Assembly: GCF_051622035.1 (NCBI RefSeq) | Contig: NC_135364.1 | Span: 19,805,001-19,869,000 of the forward strand | Direction: 5' to 3' | DNA: 64,000 nucleotides | Source of the DNA: Arctopsyche grandis | Lineage: Eukaryota; Arthropoda; Insecta; Trichoptera; Hydropsychidae | In this document: in pieces, positions 37,301 through 48,909 of the stretch | Layout: every line of letters begins with the position of its first letter | Position numbering within the stretch: position 1 is the stretch's first letter | Translations under genes and position numbers: made by a program | The notes under the pieces: model-generated | What the model was told of the DNA's origin: nothing | Database searches by the model: none | What the model saw: the letters and a program-made list of their open reading frames with translations, nothing else

Positions 37301-40300
37301 TATGGTGATAAAGTCCCAGTGATGTGATTCCAACTCCCAACCAGATATATTTATGCATGTTGTCAAAAAGCGTACAATTGACGTATTACAATTGACAGCA
37401 TCCCAAGTGACCGATGATATATCCCTATAATTCAAAATTATTATATATTCAATTGATAATTTTAACTAATTCAAGCCCAAGTGTTTAAATACTCACTCAT
37501 CGTAGAGCATCATCTCTTTATGCACGTAATAAATATCAATGATTGTGGTCAAGCTTATCAAAGGTGATGTTATACCGCTTTTGAATTCATCTATTTCGAA
37601 ATGAATATCACCGACTTTCGGTTTGTTAGCAAAGTGCGTCAAGTAAATTGATCTCATGGCTAGGACGCATGCGACTTTCATATCCAAATCGTCATTTTCT
37701 TTAATGTGTCCTTCATTTTTAAGTACCTGTGAATGTATTTACAAATGCATAATTTATTTTTCATTCAAATATAAATAATAAAAAGGAAAAAAAGGTGTAT
37801 TTACCTGTAAATTGTGGTAAAATTCAATGGAGAGTAATTCGTCAAAATTGTCAACGTCCAATTTTCCGATCAGGTTGCTCAAGATGACATCAATTTCAGA
37901 ACCGTGACATGTAATTGATTTGGAAATCCTCAAATTGTGCTCGCACATATATAAACAAATGGTCCAATAGAAGCCTTCTTGTTGAAATTTCTTTTTAACG
38001 GAATCATATAAAGTTTGATAATTTTTATCTGTCAAATTATTTATTGTATTTATTGTAGACGTCATCAAAGGATCAAACAATTTCGCCATATCATTATACC
38101 AATTCCACTGAAATATTTTTAAAATTAATTCAAACATCTATTTATAATGTTTACATATACATATGTACATAAAAAAAGATAACATACAGCTTTATATTCG
38201 ACATAAAGAGTTTTGATAGCAGCTATGTAGTGCAATACGTTCAATACAATATCACTTCCGTCAGGCTTATCGATCATATTCAAATTCTCATAATCGTTTT
38301 TGGAATTCATCACAGACTCTACTATCTTCATAGAGAATAAAAGCCAACTGAGAATCTTATTCAATTCGCAAGCGTTCAAATCGGCAATACGTATATTTTT
38401 TGTGTCATGAGTGAACTCCTTCATCATTGGCGAGTCTGAAGATGAACAATATAATTTACCATTGATGATGTCGGTCACCAACGCCAATAGCATTATCTTG
38501 TCGATGGCCGGTTTGACTTCGTCGTAGTCGATTTTCAATAACGTAATCATAACTCCATACGAATGGTTGGAATTTTTATCATTGGACACGTCAATGCATT
38601 TGCAGGAGTCAATCAAATTTAAAGATATATTTACCAACGTATTGATAGTGGCTATATTTAGTTCATTGCTAAAAGGAAATATTGCTTATAATACTGATAC
38701 ATATTTCTGAACAATTGTACAGATAAGAATTTGATGAATTGCGTGCACATTACTATCAACTGAATAAAGAATACCATTATTTTATGAATTTCAAATTTGA
38801 TAATGCAAATTATTCTTTTAATTCGTTCATCAAACCTTGTTCTGTATAATTGGATTCCACTATTTTAAATATGACAATACCTTTTCAACAGCTTATTCAG
38901 AATAATAATAGAAGATTTTTTAACAAAAAGATTGATGTTTTCTTCAGAAAGTGTCAATAAAGCATCCCGCCAAGATGAATTGACTTCCATGGATATATCG
39001 TCCAAGAGCACATCAGTATTGTTCTAGAAAATATTAAAGATGTATTGAAAAATCAATACTGTAGGTTTTTAACAAATACATACATACATATATGTATTAT
39101 CTCATTATGGACCGCCCGAATTTTCCGAAAACTATGAGTCTGCGTATTTTTCGCAAAGTAATAAGTGTTGCAAATTAAACCTAACTTCTAGCCCTTTCTA
39201 TCAATTAAGTTAAAATTTGAAATACAGATTCTTTACTGTTGTCTTTGACCATATGAATTATCATATCAGTATTTCTCCAACTGTGGTGATTGCTGTATTC
39301 AATTTTGTATTAAATTTATACACATTTAAATATATTTTCAAGTAATAAGCGATATATATCTCAAAAACAGATCATTATGTTTCACTCGAATGAAATATTC
39401 AATTAAGAAAAATGTGAGCTACGTGAGAAAAAACCGGTCAATTTTAATATTTGGGAATTTAAATGTTTTCTGAATATCATTATTTTGGAATATTATCGAT
39501 TAATTCTTTGTAAAAAAAGTCAAGCTCTAAACCATAGAAATATGTATACATTTTTAAATGTATTTATCGATATTTTGAATAAAGATATGCTAGTATGATA
39601 TCTATGAATGGAAGTTTGGTGGATTTTTAAACACACACGGCCTAAATACTGACTTTGGCCTATAAATGAAGTTTTATTTAAGTAAGTTAAAAACAATAAA
39701 ATAGTACAAAGCATTTACCTGTGTATTAACATTCAAAGTGAACAAACCCAACAACAATTTGGTATAATCTTCAGAGTCATTCATGTTTGAGCTGATGGCT
39801 GCAGCCAAGTGTGAAGCAAACGCTGCACATATATTTAAGTGATCAGAATCAATGTTGTAAAGCGAATCCTCAAAAATGTTTACAATCGAAGAACACGTAT
39901 TTTTACTAATAAGAATATCTGGAACAAAATACAGATCATCATATACACACACAAAGCGTAATAATTACTTGAAAAATAATGTACACATTTGTTGTAACGT
40001 ACTGCCACCGTCGGTGTGTGCAAAACACATTTTCAGAAGTTCCACATGACGTTTATCACCATGTGTTACAACGAGCTTGCTCAGAGCTATGAGCGATTCG
40101 TGTACTGTGTTGCTTAACAGCCATTCACATACGGCTACATTTGAAGAATACGGATGTGCTATACAACGAGCTATGCACCATTTTATTACTGGTAATGAAA
40201 GCTAGAATAGATAAAAAAATATATTTAAATAAACTTTTAAATGATGGAGTATCATTTTTGAAAGAAATAATATACCTGGTTGAAGCTTTTCAGCACAATC

Positions 40301-43253
40301 ATTTGATCTTCGTAAACCAAATGCATCAATAATGCAAAACTTAGATCGACAACAGCTTGAGATCGCATAGAATCGGATTTCAGCCAGTTAGAATACCAAT
40401 CGGTGTATAATTTCATACCTTTAGCGGTGGAATCCTTTGTTATAGCTTGCGCCATGCAGCAATGGAGTTGTGGAGAGTCAAACTCGCGTACGATAGAATG
40501 TAATGGATTCAATATCGGTGCCGATATATTTTTTATTTTCGCATAAAGAATATATCTGGCGCAAATTTCGTGAGTCGATTTGTTCAAAGACTGTTGAAAG
40601 TGTAGCATTATATCAACATTTTCAACCGGTTCAATTTTTTCATCCGAGATGCTATTTTGATCATTGCCAGTGTGATCAATTGTAAACTTGACATGAGAAG
40701 TTAATTTCTTTTTGTTATTGCTGGCGTTCTTTAGTCCCATCAGAAGTTCCAGATGAAGATCGGTGACTTTCTTTATCTCACTATCGTCTACAGTCATATT
40801 ATCTATTTGTGAGGTTATAACAAAGAGGAAATTTTGCCAAAATATTCTGATCAAGTGAGAGAACGTATTAGACTTCGCTCCGTTGTCCATTAGCGAATTT
40901 TTGGTCCACAAAATTGACACGTCGGTCAAATGCGCTGCATTCAGCTTGACAAAGTTAAACGAACTGCTAAACGTCTTTGGTTCTACAGCCGTTTTGAACC
41001 AAGAGCGTATAGACTGGGATAAAACTTGAGAGTTGATGTCAGTTTCGGTATCTATATTTGAAATGTGTATCAAACATTCAACTAAGCCACTCAACCAAGC
41101 GTTGCAACCTGATTTTGAAGACATAACCCAACGTTGTTCAAGACTGAAATTCAACATAAACATTGGTGCAACAGAATAATAGGCATATTCCAATAGGTGT
41201 AAAAAGCATGAAATTACCCTATACATATAGAATTTAAAAATTGACTATAGAAATCTGTAATATTTTCTTTTTTCATAGAAGATAAATGTACTAAAAGTGG
41301 TAAAAGAAGTGGTCCAATTCCGGTAGCACAATTTCTACCTCCATCAGATAATACATTGAAAATGTGTACCAAAACATAATTTTCTATATCTACATATTCC
41401 CCCCAATTCTGAAAATTATATAAATAAAATGTGTTATTTATTTTATTTGCAGTAATTTCGTCTATGGAAGATATTAAATTAAAAAAAAAGTGTTTACAGG
41501 TACGTAAGCCATCAGCAATATCATATTTTCCCAAATTGACACCAGCAATTCGAAATCTTTTACAGACAATTGACTAAAAAGTAGCTCACAAGCTTTCTTC
41601 CCATATTTAGGAGTGAACCATTTAGTGAGTCTACGACATAAGCATCCTATTACTGCATACAAACGCGACCTAAAAGTTATATATGTATATACTTATACAT
41701 TAGACAAGTCATAACACATTCTAAGACAAACTTCATGATAATAATAAAATTAATACTTGATAAGTGATGACTTTTGATTTCGCAGTTCCCAAAATTTCTT
41801 ATTGTCTAATATTTTAACTTGACGTTCGTACAACCATTCCAAATGTTCATCTGGTAAATTGTTGAGAAAGTATTCGTAGCCCTGAAGACTCATTACGACA
41901 GTTCTTTCATAAATCGATTCACATTCTTCCGGTGTAAATAACCTTAAACACAATCATTCAAATAAATTGAATTTAAATAACCAAAAGGCCAAATTATACA
42001 TAGGAAAAAGAGTACTTTGGATTGGAAAGTGTAGTGGCAGTGTGCAATATCAAATTATCAGATATATAATCAAAGATTTCATTACGGCAAAAGGTCATAA
42101 CTTCTGGCACTTTTTTGGGAGGGAATACTTTCTGCAAAATAAATGTAGTATCATAAGTATTGTAATTTAATATAATGAATATATTGTCACTGATCATGAT
42201 GTATTTACATCAAAAGCTTCCTTAGCTTGTACTTTAGCAGGCATATATGTGTCATATTGGGATGTAAGCCAAACAGGAACCAACTGTTTTAAGTACGGAG
42301 CTATACTTCGTCCACATTTGGCAACCAAAGCACTATGAGCAATCTGTAATCGAAAAATTATATGAACATATTTATATAAAATAAAACGCAATTTCAATAA
42401 GAAAATTAAAATATACCTGTGTAACTTCTCTGACACGATGATTGCAATCGGCACTCAACTGGCCATACATTCGGGGCCAAAATGATAATGTCCCACAAAT
42501 GACCTCTTCTTCCACAGAATTTATGTATGCAGTAAATTCATTTAACGCCTGATAATTCCAAATTAAATAAAGCTTCATTATTGTACATTCAAGTTAAAAT
42601 AAACAAAAAAGAGTAGAATTTATTATACCTTTAATTTTGTTACTGGATCTTTTTTAGCCATTTTTTTAAATACTATCTGTATATTTGGATCTATATTAGC
42701 ATCGAAATTCTCAACAGAGGAGAAACCAGGCAACACCGTATTATATCCACCATCACGATTGGCCGAAAAACCCACGAAACCAGGTATATTAGTACCTAAT
42801 ATTTCAGCACTTCGACTACTCGACGATGGCTAAAACAAGACAGTAAAATCTAACGAATCTACCAGATAAGCAATCAATTAGCTATGATAAAGAATGGTGA
42901 AATAGAAACTTTTAATAATAATAGTAAACTTTTTATTGCTAAATGAAAAATGTATAAAACGTACGTATAAAGTTCGATTCTATTATAATGGAATATTGCA
43001 TGGAATGGACATTATAATACATTTGTGAGATGTTTAGGTATACTGTCTACGTTAATGAGAGCAGTGAAAACGGCAAGGTTAATATCATCACCATTTTAGT
43101 AAACGCAATACTGTATATATGTAGATTCCTTGTATGATGTATGTATGTGGTACACTGTGTAAATCGAATCAAGATATCGATATTGTGAAATAGTGTTGTA
43201 CAAACCCTGGCATTGTTTTTGGTACGCTGCGCTTGTTTCTGTTTGCCGCCCAT
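34335..43253 (-). CDS. LTN1: E3 ubiquitin-protein ligase listerin
   Basis: Core of the ribosome quality control complex; ubiquitinates nascent chains stuck on 60S subunits. Over twenty exons run right to left. Computed ones: 43206-43253 (MGGKQKQAQRTKNNAR), about 42628-42829, 42417-42548, 42209-42343, 42016-42131, 41757-41942, 41498-41669, 41218-41408, 40276-41143; HEAT-like exons continue to about 35450. The C-terminal RWD part is at about 34700-34900 (NIHPSVNEVVCIYVIEDLKM), and the RING is split over two exons: CYVCYCRLHP...CQTCKNKFHNVCL, then 34335-34400 YRWFSTSGKTTCPMCRNLF. All eight RING ligands are present. The order of segments matches human listerin from end to end. Introns hold a SINE and a 15-base G run. 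Confidence 0.95.
35918..35932 (+). repeat. Poly-G run of 15 in an LTN1 intron
   Basis: Fifteen consecutive G on the plus strand, inside a locally GC-rich intron patch (35880-36040). Length-unstable simple sequence, and a possible assembly weak point. Confidence 0.85.
36135..36410 (-). repeat. tRNA-derived SINE in an LTN1 intron
   Basis: On the minus strand the head reads GTAGCTCAGTGGTTAGCG (A box) and, after about 30 bases, GGGTTTAATCCC (B box), a tRNA-like pol III promoter. The body contains GTGACTCCAAGTCGATC and CCTATCAGATTAC, shared with about 51420-51470 (plus) and 48770-48830 (minus). The 3' part includes ACTAGTGTTGTGCCCGTTGA, seen again near 52360. Confidence 0.8.
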
Positions 43254-43453
43254 TTTGACAGCAGCTCAAATTAAATGTATCACGCTCAATTTAGCAGTCA
43301 CGATGCGCCGCTTACGTGCGACGCATGGACACACGGACACACGAGAAACGTCAAACGCGGCCACACCAACCCGCAGTGTAGCCAGCACAAATAAATATGA
43401 TGAAATTACACGTTCGCGAACTTGCAATGCTGAAAATCAGCTGCATTTAGATG

Positions 43454-43616
43454 GGTTCGGTGATTATTCCGCAAAAAGCGATTTCGCGCAAGTCACTGAA
43501 ATCTTGATCACGGAATATCTGGCATCCAAAAACTCTATCATCACGCCAAATATTGTACTAACGAGAACTCGAGTGCCAGATCGTGAGATCGCTTTCTGCG
43601 GAATAATCTGTTTACC
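43454..43616 (+). repeat. GGT-end MITE (E2 type) beside the LTN1 start
   Basis: GGTTCGGTGATTATTCCGC at the left, GCGGAATAATCTGTTTACC at the right; flanks ATTTAGAT and ATTTATAT make an 8-bp duplication with one change. It begins 200 bp upstream of the LTN1 start codon. Confidence 0.82.
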
Positions 43617-43683
43617 ATTTATATGAAGTTAATTGCGATGCTGGTACATTAAGCCAAGACTGAAGACATTTCAATGGTAAAAG

Positions 43684-44996
43684 TATAGGGCGGATTAAAG
43701 GTTTCGACCATTTCCCGGCCTATGGAAACTCAGTTGAGTTTGAAAGAATATAGTTTATTTTTATTCAATTGTTACAATGGTTATTGTATGTACGAAGAGG
43801 TTGAGCTTTGTAGAAGTGATCTGGTTGAACTCCAGAGGTTCACTCTGGTGTTGGGAGCTGGTGCGTCGCTTTATATACGTTCTGGCTTGACGCGTGCCGT
43901 GTGCAGATGCTTTGTCTTCGTTTCCAGGACACGTGTTGACCTGTTTTCAGGGCGCGTGTTATATAGCTATGGGGTTAGCGCCAGGAAGTCGTTCGTTTGA
44001 GAATGCGGTCGTGTGCCACGCGTAAACGCTTGCCACGTGTTGTGTTTCAGGCATGTGTTGCGGTTGCCTGATGACATCACTGTTGGGTTTCGTTCGTTTT
44101 ACGATCGAGCGTTGAACTATTTCTTCTGGAATGGTTATGGGAACTAGTCTTATTGTGAAGGTCTTCTTCACCACCAGTCCGCCATGTATTGTAGACAGAT
44201 TCGTCTGTGTTCGGTATTAATACAACTATATGTTTAATATGGTATTTATTTGGTAGTAACACGTATACACAAGTATGGTTAATTGTTGGTAAAAGTATGT
44301 CGTTCAGCGGTCTCTGGATATGGTAGAGTGTCGCTGGCTCGGCATTCAGCTATGTTCGGAAGGTCTCTGGATACGGCAGTGTGTTGCTGGCTCGTCCGGC
44401 TGGTTGATCTTCCAAGTCCGCGTAGTGTAGTGGTGGCTGGTCAGGAGCTGTATGTTGACTGGTCTGCTGCTGTGTGTCGACGCTTGCTGCTGTGGGTCGA
44501 CTGGCGTTGTTTGGGTTGTACCTCCTTTTATAGTGTTTCTGGAATCGCCTGACCGATGGTGGTGGTTTGTTGATGCGTAAGAAAGGAATGCACTGTTGTC
44601 GAGGCGTAGAATTTTCTGGAACGCTTGATGGAAGTGGTTATTGATGCGTACGAGCATTTAGTTGTTGATGCGTACAAGAGGAATGCACTTTTGTCGAGGC
44701 GTAGAATTTTCTGGAATGCTTGATGGAAGTGGTCGTACGAGCATTTAGTTGTTGATACGTACAAGGGGAATTTGCTTTCGTCGAGGCGTAGTATTTTCTG
44801 GAATGCTTGGCGCTGTTCCGCTCGATGTATTTTGTTGTTGCGGAATATTCTCGAAGGTTTCGATGACGATGACGACGACGAGATTCCTACATGGTCGAAG
44901 GGGACGTTGCCCTTGAGTTATGCATGTTTGTACAGGATCGATGATGAGATCACTGGTTTTGATTCGTAATAGCACAAGTTGTGCTATATTCCTACA
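43684..44996 (-). mobile_element. Solo LTR, family A, interrupted by a family B LTR
   Basis: On the minus strand it starts TGTAGGAATATAGC and ends near ...CGCCCTATA, with AAAG on both flanks (43680-43683, 44997-45000). A TATA box (GTATATAAAG) and a poly(A) signal stand in LTR order. The family B LTR at 44136-44891 was inserted later. The copy is diverged from 58867-59531 in its last ~60 bp. A fossil with no internal coding part. Confidence 0.72.
44136..44891 (-). mobile_element. Solo LTR, family B, nested in the family A LTR
   Basis: 756 bp with the same ends as 25312-26058 (TGTAGGAATCTCG ... GTTCCCATA, minus strand) and the 4-bp duplication TGGT on both sides (44132-44135, 44892-44895). The target duplication falls inside LTR A, so B is the younger insertion. 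It carries more copies of the internal CCAGAAAATTCTACGCCTCG repeat than the 25 kb copy. Confidence 0.78.
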
Positions 44997-45204
44997 AAAG
45001 CTAGCAGCGGAGATAGTTAAACCAACATATGGGTGGTGAACGGACACGCGTAGAGCTAAATACTTACTGCTTTTATATACATTTAGCCTATATGGATATC
45101 CAATATATCTTCCCTTGGTAAATCAAACCTTTTCCTAAGAATTAGAAGTGGAAGATCTCGAATAATACAAATTAAGGATGAGAATGAGTCTAAATAATTT
45201 TCGG

Positions 45205-45297
45205 CAATTTTCCTGTGTTCCGCGCGCTTGATTTTCGTAGCAGCGGTTACCTTGGTAGCGATTCACATTTGGGATGTTATCACCGAAACCAATGCTA
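45205..45297. repeat. E4 MITE fragment
   Basis: GATTTTCGTAGCAGCGGTTA and AGCGATTCACATTTGGGATG match the right arm of 19181-19431, ending in TTATCACCGAAACC. Only one arm remains, next to the E1 copy that follows. Confidence 0.6.
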
Positions 45298-45301
45298 TTA
45301 T

Positions 45302-45462
45302 GGTAATTGGACTATTCGTCACATTGTAGTCACAAAGACAATTTTTGCCATGAAAATCGCAATATTTGGCACTCAAGTTCTCGTTAGTATGATGGACTTT
45401 TCGGCTGCCAGATGTTCCGTTATAGAGATTTTAGTGACTTTGTGACCAGTAATCACCGAACC
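45302..45462 (-). repeat. GGT-end MITE (E1 type) with perfect 8-bp duplication
   Basis: Begins GGTAATTGGACTATTCGTCAC and ends GTGACCAGTAATCACCGAACC; GCTATTAT is repeated exactly at both sides (45294-45301, 45463-45470). This copy best defines the ends of the E1 type. Confidence 0.87.
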
Positions 45463-45854
45463 GCTATTATACCTGAGTAAACAATTCAAATTCATTTATG
45501 CGTCATATTTTTTTTTACACTGGCAGCATCCACCATAGCCGTCAGCTGTAGCTGGTTTGTTTCGAGTAAGGGCTGTATTTCACTGATTATGATTGATGAT
45601 AATAATATTCATCAGCTTTACGTATATGATGTATAAAATAATTTCAATTTCAAAAATAACCTTATACTCGTTGTGTATTTGTATTTGCTGATTACATCAT
45701 ACTTTACTACAATTTACAAATTTACTTCATGTATTAATCTGTCAATTTGAACGGGAGCTATTCATCATTATCGATTTGTTCAAATTATTGATAGTTCGTA
45801 ATGACCCCCTTTTTCCTGTTAGTGTAATTAACTTGTCGGTTTTGTTATTGCAGA

Positions 45855-46306
45855 ATGGCGAACATACCACGAGGTTTTCTTTCCATTCTTCAAAGATGTC
45901 ATAAACCGATGCTGAATCTTCCTTACAAAGTCAGATTTGAATCAAAATCTCCTATAGACATTGCAATACGTCACAGACCAGGTACGATGGATAAACGCTA
46001 CCTGATCTGGTCTGGTAGATTCAAAAGTATGGAGGATATACCCGAACATGTAACGTATGTGGTCTTTAACTGTCATATTTTATATCTTAATAATTGTATA
46101 TAATAATATATGTATATTTTAGTGTAGATGCGATGCAAAAAGCAAAAACCAAAGTAAGGATTCGCATTTGTAATATACTAATTGTTGTTGGATTGCTGGG
46201 TTCCATAATTATGATCATTACTGGAAAAAGGGCAGCTGGAAGGGGCGAATCTGTTGCAAAGATGAATATGGACTGGCATAAAGAAATCAATGCAAAACCT
46301 AAGTGA
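45855..46306 (+). CDS. UPF0389 / FAM162 family mitochondrial membrane protein
   Basis: Human FAM162A (HGTD-P) is a small mitochondrial membrane protein linked to hypoxia responses and apoptosis; the insect members are poorly known. Two exons (45855-46054, 46123-46306) give 127 aa. The family signature DKRYLIWSGRFKSMEDIPE matches human KKILLWTGRFKSMEEIP. A single membrane helix follows (ICNILIVVGLLGSIIMIIT), then KRAAGRGESVAKMNMDWHKE. The basic N-terminus (MANIPRGFLSILQRCHKP) suits mitochondrial targeting. An acceptor-like TTATTGCAG ends one base before the ATG, so an upstream non-coding exon is likely. It converges on MIX23. Confidence 0.9.
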
Positions 46307-46695
46307 ACCCTTATACTGCCATGTTCCTGCTCTAAGGAGTAGATATAGTCTACGTATGTAAAAAAGAAACTATTAAAAATAATCTATACACATGATTTGA
46401 ATTGTCTAAAGATTTGAATCTACTCAAATCTTTTCAGAGTTAATAGAATAATTTTTATTATGATTACAATTGAAGCACAGTATTTTTTCTGTATAAATAT
46501 ACCGTTTTATGAAATAAATTTATGTTTTAATTACCATTTAATAAACTACACAAATAAAAACCACTTTAAAATATTACAACTTTACTTTAACAAACTATAT
46601 TACGAAAAACAATGTACATATTATATAAAAATGCATGTTGATACTATTATATTATCTAACTTTTAATATGATCATTTTATGAAATTTCAGTCTCA
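46307..46695. other. Convergent 3' ends of FAM162 and MIX23
   Basis: 389 bp, strongly AT-rich, holding both 3' UTRs. Poly(A)-like signals occur on both strands (for example AATAAA near 46540). No other feature seen. Confidence 0.6.
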
Positions 46696-47506
46696 TTAGG
46701 AAGTTGGTTTATAGTAATTTCTGCATCTTTCCTTGAACAACTTTTGTGTTCGTTCTTTAATGACTTCTTCCACACTTAATTCCGATTGTAACAATCTTAA
46801 CTGTAACGATACATTTAGAGATTAAAAAATAATACGAATCTAAGATTCAAAGTGATTAATTTTAAATTTGGTCATACCCTTGTTTGTTCTGATTTCAGTA
46901 CTTTTAAATTGTCAATGTTGTTCATGTCCTTGTCTTTCAATTCTTTCAATTTTTTAACCTTTTCAGCACTAGCGAGAATGCATCTTTTAATGGCTACTTC
47001 GCGTTGACTGTGGCCACTCTGAATTTTTGAGAACAATTCTTGACAATTATTTTTCGCGTCGGAATTATCTTTGAACGAATCAGTTGGCACCGTCGTATTT
47101 AACGCATATATTATTTTGTCATCCAGAGATCTCATTTTGGTAAGGGTGTCCTACAAAAATAAATTATCTGATTGTATAAAATGGTTATGTAGAAGGGAAT
47201 GGAATGTTTTTTTTTTATTAAAGTGATGATTTGAAGTTTTTCTATTAATATTTTGAATACAATTAAAGATTGAAATTTCTGAAGAAATTGTATATTTAAA
47301 ATTTACATAAATAACAGGAGAAACTAAGTTAATGTAAAATATTGATATATTTGTGTGATAGTGAAGTTAAAAAATGTAAATTTCCAACAGAAAACACTAT
47401 CAAAAAGTGCTGACAAGTTAATGAAATGTTTTTGTGATTTTTTCAATTGGTTAAATGTCTGGATTATTAGGTTTACTTGAAATTCGGAGAAATCTGGACA
47501 TTCCAT
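46696..47506 (-). CDS. MIX23: Protein MIX23 (CCDC58), mitochondrial intermembrane space
   Basis: A small twin-cysteine protein of the intermembrane space connected with protein import. Three exons (47477-47506, 46878-47150, 46696-46800), phase 0, make 135 aa. MECPDFSEFQ opens, then MRSLDDKIIYALNTTVPTDS matches human [20 protein letters not shown] almost residue for residue. Cysteines at NNCQEL and KRCIL match the human pattern CKQL / KNCI. The C-terminus LRLLQSELSVEEVIKERTQK ... RCRNYYKP corresponds to human LRKE..LNVEEVVNDRS. Coiled-coil-like KVKKLKELKDKDMNNIDNLK lies between. Confidence 0.95.
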
Positions 47507-47606
47507 GATAAAGACGTATTTTTAGGTTATACCGATCGGTCGAACTGATCATAACAATTCATTTCACGCACATTATATAATTTAAATAAATGCCGCTGTC
47601 GATTTT

Positions 47607-47911
47607 GTAAACGGACTACTAGTCATATGTGAACTAGTCACAGGACAACCGGTCACTCTAGATCGGTCACACGTGATCACCCGTCACACTAAAACTGGTC
47701 ACACCCTAAAATCGGTCAACCAGTTTTCTCGTAACCGATTTTAGGGTGGTCACACCCTAAAATCGGTCAACCAGTTTTCTCGTAACCGATTTTAGGGTGT
47801 GACCAGTTTTCTCGTGACCAGTTTTAGTTTGACGGGTGATCACGTGTGACCGATCTAGAGCGACCGGTTGTCCTGTGACTGGTTTACATATGACTAGTAG
47901 TCCGTTTACCA
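47607..47911. repeat. Palindromic MITE with TGACCGGT arms (E3), internally duplicated
   Basis: The outer arms GTAAACGGACTACTAGTCA and TGACTAGTAGTCCGTTTAC are exact inverses, continuing inward through GTCACACGTGATCACCCGTC. At the centre a block GGTCACACCCTAAAATCGGT with CAACCAGTTTTCTCGTAACC is present twice in tandem, so part of the core was duplicated. A one-armed relative lies at 14195-14365. Confidence 0.88.
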
Positions 47912-47924
47912 GCTTGAGTACTAC

Positions 47925-48170
47925 GTGATGTTCGATACCAGTCGATCCATTTTTGAAGTCCAAAGTAAACTATGCCTTTGGGACTTGAAAGACAAAAGCT
48001 ACAGTGATAGGATGGCGAAGAGACGAGCATGGGACGAAATTTTAAAAATTGTTACGATCAAAGCGGATTGCGGTGTCCCCCTCAATGCGGCCGCGATCGT
48101 CCGGAATAGCTACCGGCAGCTTACGGGCCGCACTGGACGATCCGGCAAGTGTGCTGAGGCCCTTATCTTC
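47925..48170 (+). pseudogene. MADF-like coding fragment between MITEs
   Basis: The frame MMFDTSRSIFEVQSKLCLWD then LKDKSYSDRMAKRRAWDEIL resembles the first two helices of a MADF (Myb/SANT-like in ADF1) DNA-binding domain: LWD...YSD....AWDEI. The segment is GC-richer than its surroundings. It is bounded by an E3 palindrome on the left and an E1 MITE half on the right, and the open frame runs on into the MITE. No flanking exon is seen. Probably a captured or relic gene piece. Confidence 0.45.
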
Positions 48171-48248
48171 AGTATGATGGACTTTTCGGCTGCCAGATGT
48201 TCCATCATAGAGATTCTAGTGACTTTTGTGACCAATGATCACCGAACC
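48171..48248 (-). repeat. E1 MITE, half copy
   Basis: AGTATGATGGACTTTTCGGC through AATGATCACCGAACC equals the last half of 45302-45462. The other half is replaced by the MADF-like fragment. Confidence 0.75.
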
Positions 48249-48689
48249 ACCTGCAACACCACCGAGCAGCACGGCTATATTACCGCAATATTTATTTATT
48301 TATTACAATCAATGTACACTCGTCATTACAGATCGCTCCAATGCGACGAGTATACGATAACGGTCAGAATACAATCAGAATACATAGAATATAATAATTA
48401 ATCAAGTACAGAAATAATAATCATAGAGACATCTATGGATTATTTTTAGATTTTGTGCACAATTATTATTACAATTTTTATACACACACAATAAACACGA
48501 AATTATAGAGATGTCTATAGATTTCAGATTACTGTGCATAATTTCTATAAATTATACACACAGATTTGTGACAACAGGAAATGATCTGTGGCGGCTCGCT
48601 ATACGACATGGTCGAGTTTGGTTACCTTCCTGCGAATGGGGACCAACTCGGCTGGGTTCGGAGAGCGGCTACTCACTTTGCCTTCAGCT
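48249..48689. other. AT-rich repeat-like stretch, unassigned
   Basis: Contains two loosely repeated pieces (ATAGAGACATCTATGGATTA and ATAGAGATGTCTATAGATTT) and then GC-richer sequence near 48590-48680. No exon or element ends identified. Confidence 0.35.
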
Positions 48690-48870
48690 GTCATAAATAA
48701 AACACGTGCATCAACATGCCAGTCGTCTCATTCGTTCATCCCCCATAGATCTATTACCAATTTTCAGGAACCGTTTCAACAATGATCAGATAAAATTGGC
48801 AAACTCTGATAGAGAAACGATCGACTTGGAGTCACAAAACCCCCAAATCTAACCAGCAATTTGACGACTC
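48690..48870 (-). repeat. SINE body fragment
   Basis: GATCGACTTGGAGTCACAAA and AACCGTTTCAACAATGATCA match the body of the SINE at 36135-36410; the tRNA-like head is missing. Confidence 0.6.
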
Positions 48871-48909
48871 TAACCATCGTTCTCAGTGGTGCTAAATATA
48901 CATATACGC

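Noticed and set aside
47912-48401. The 158-codon frame as a complete MADF gene
   Set aside because: The second half is MITE sequence and the MADF domain is only partly present, so I call a fragment.
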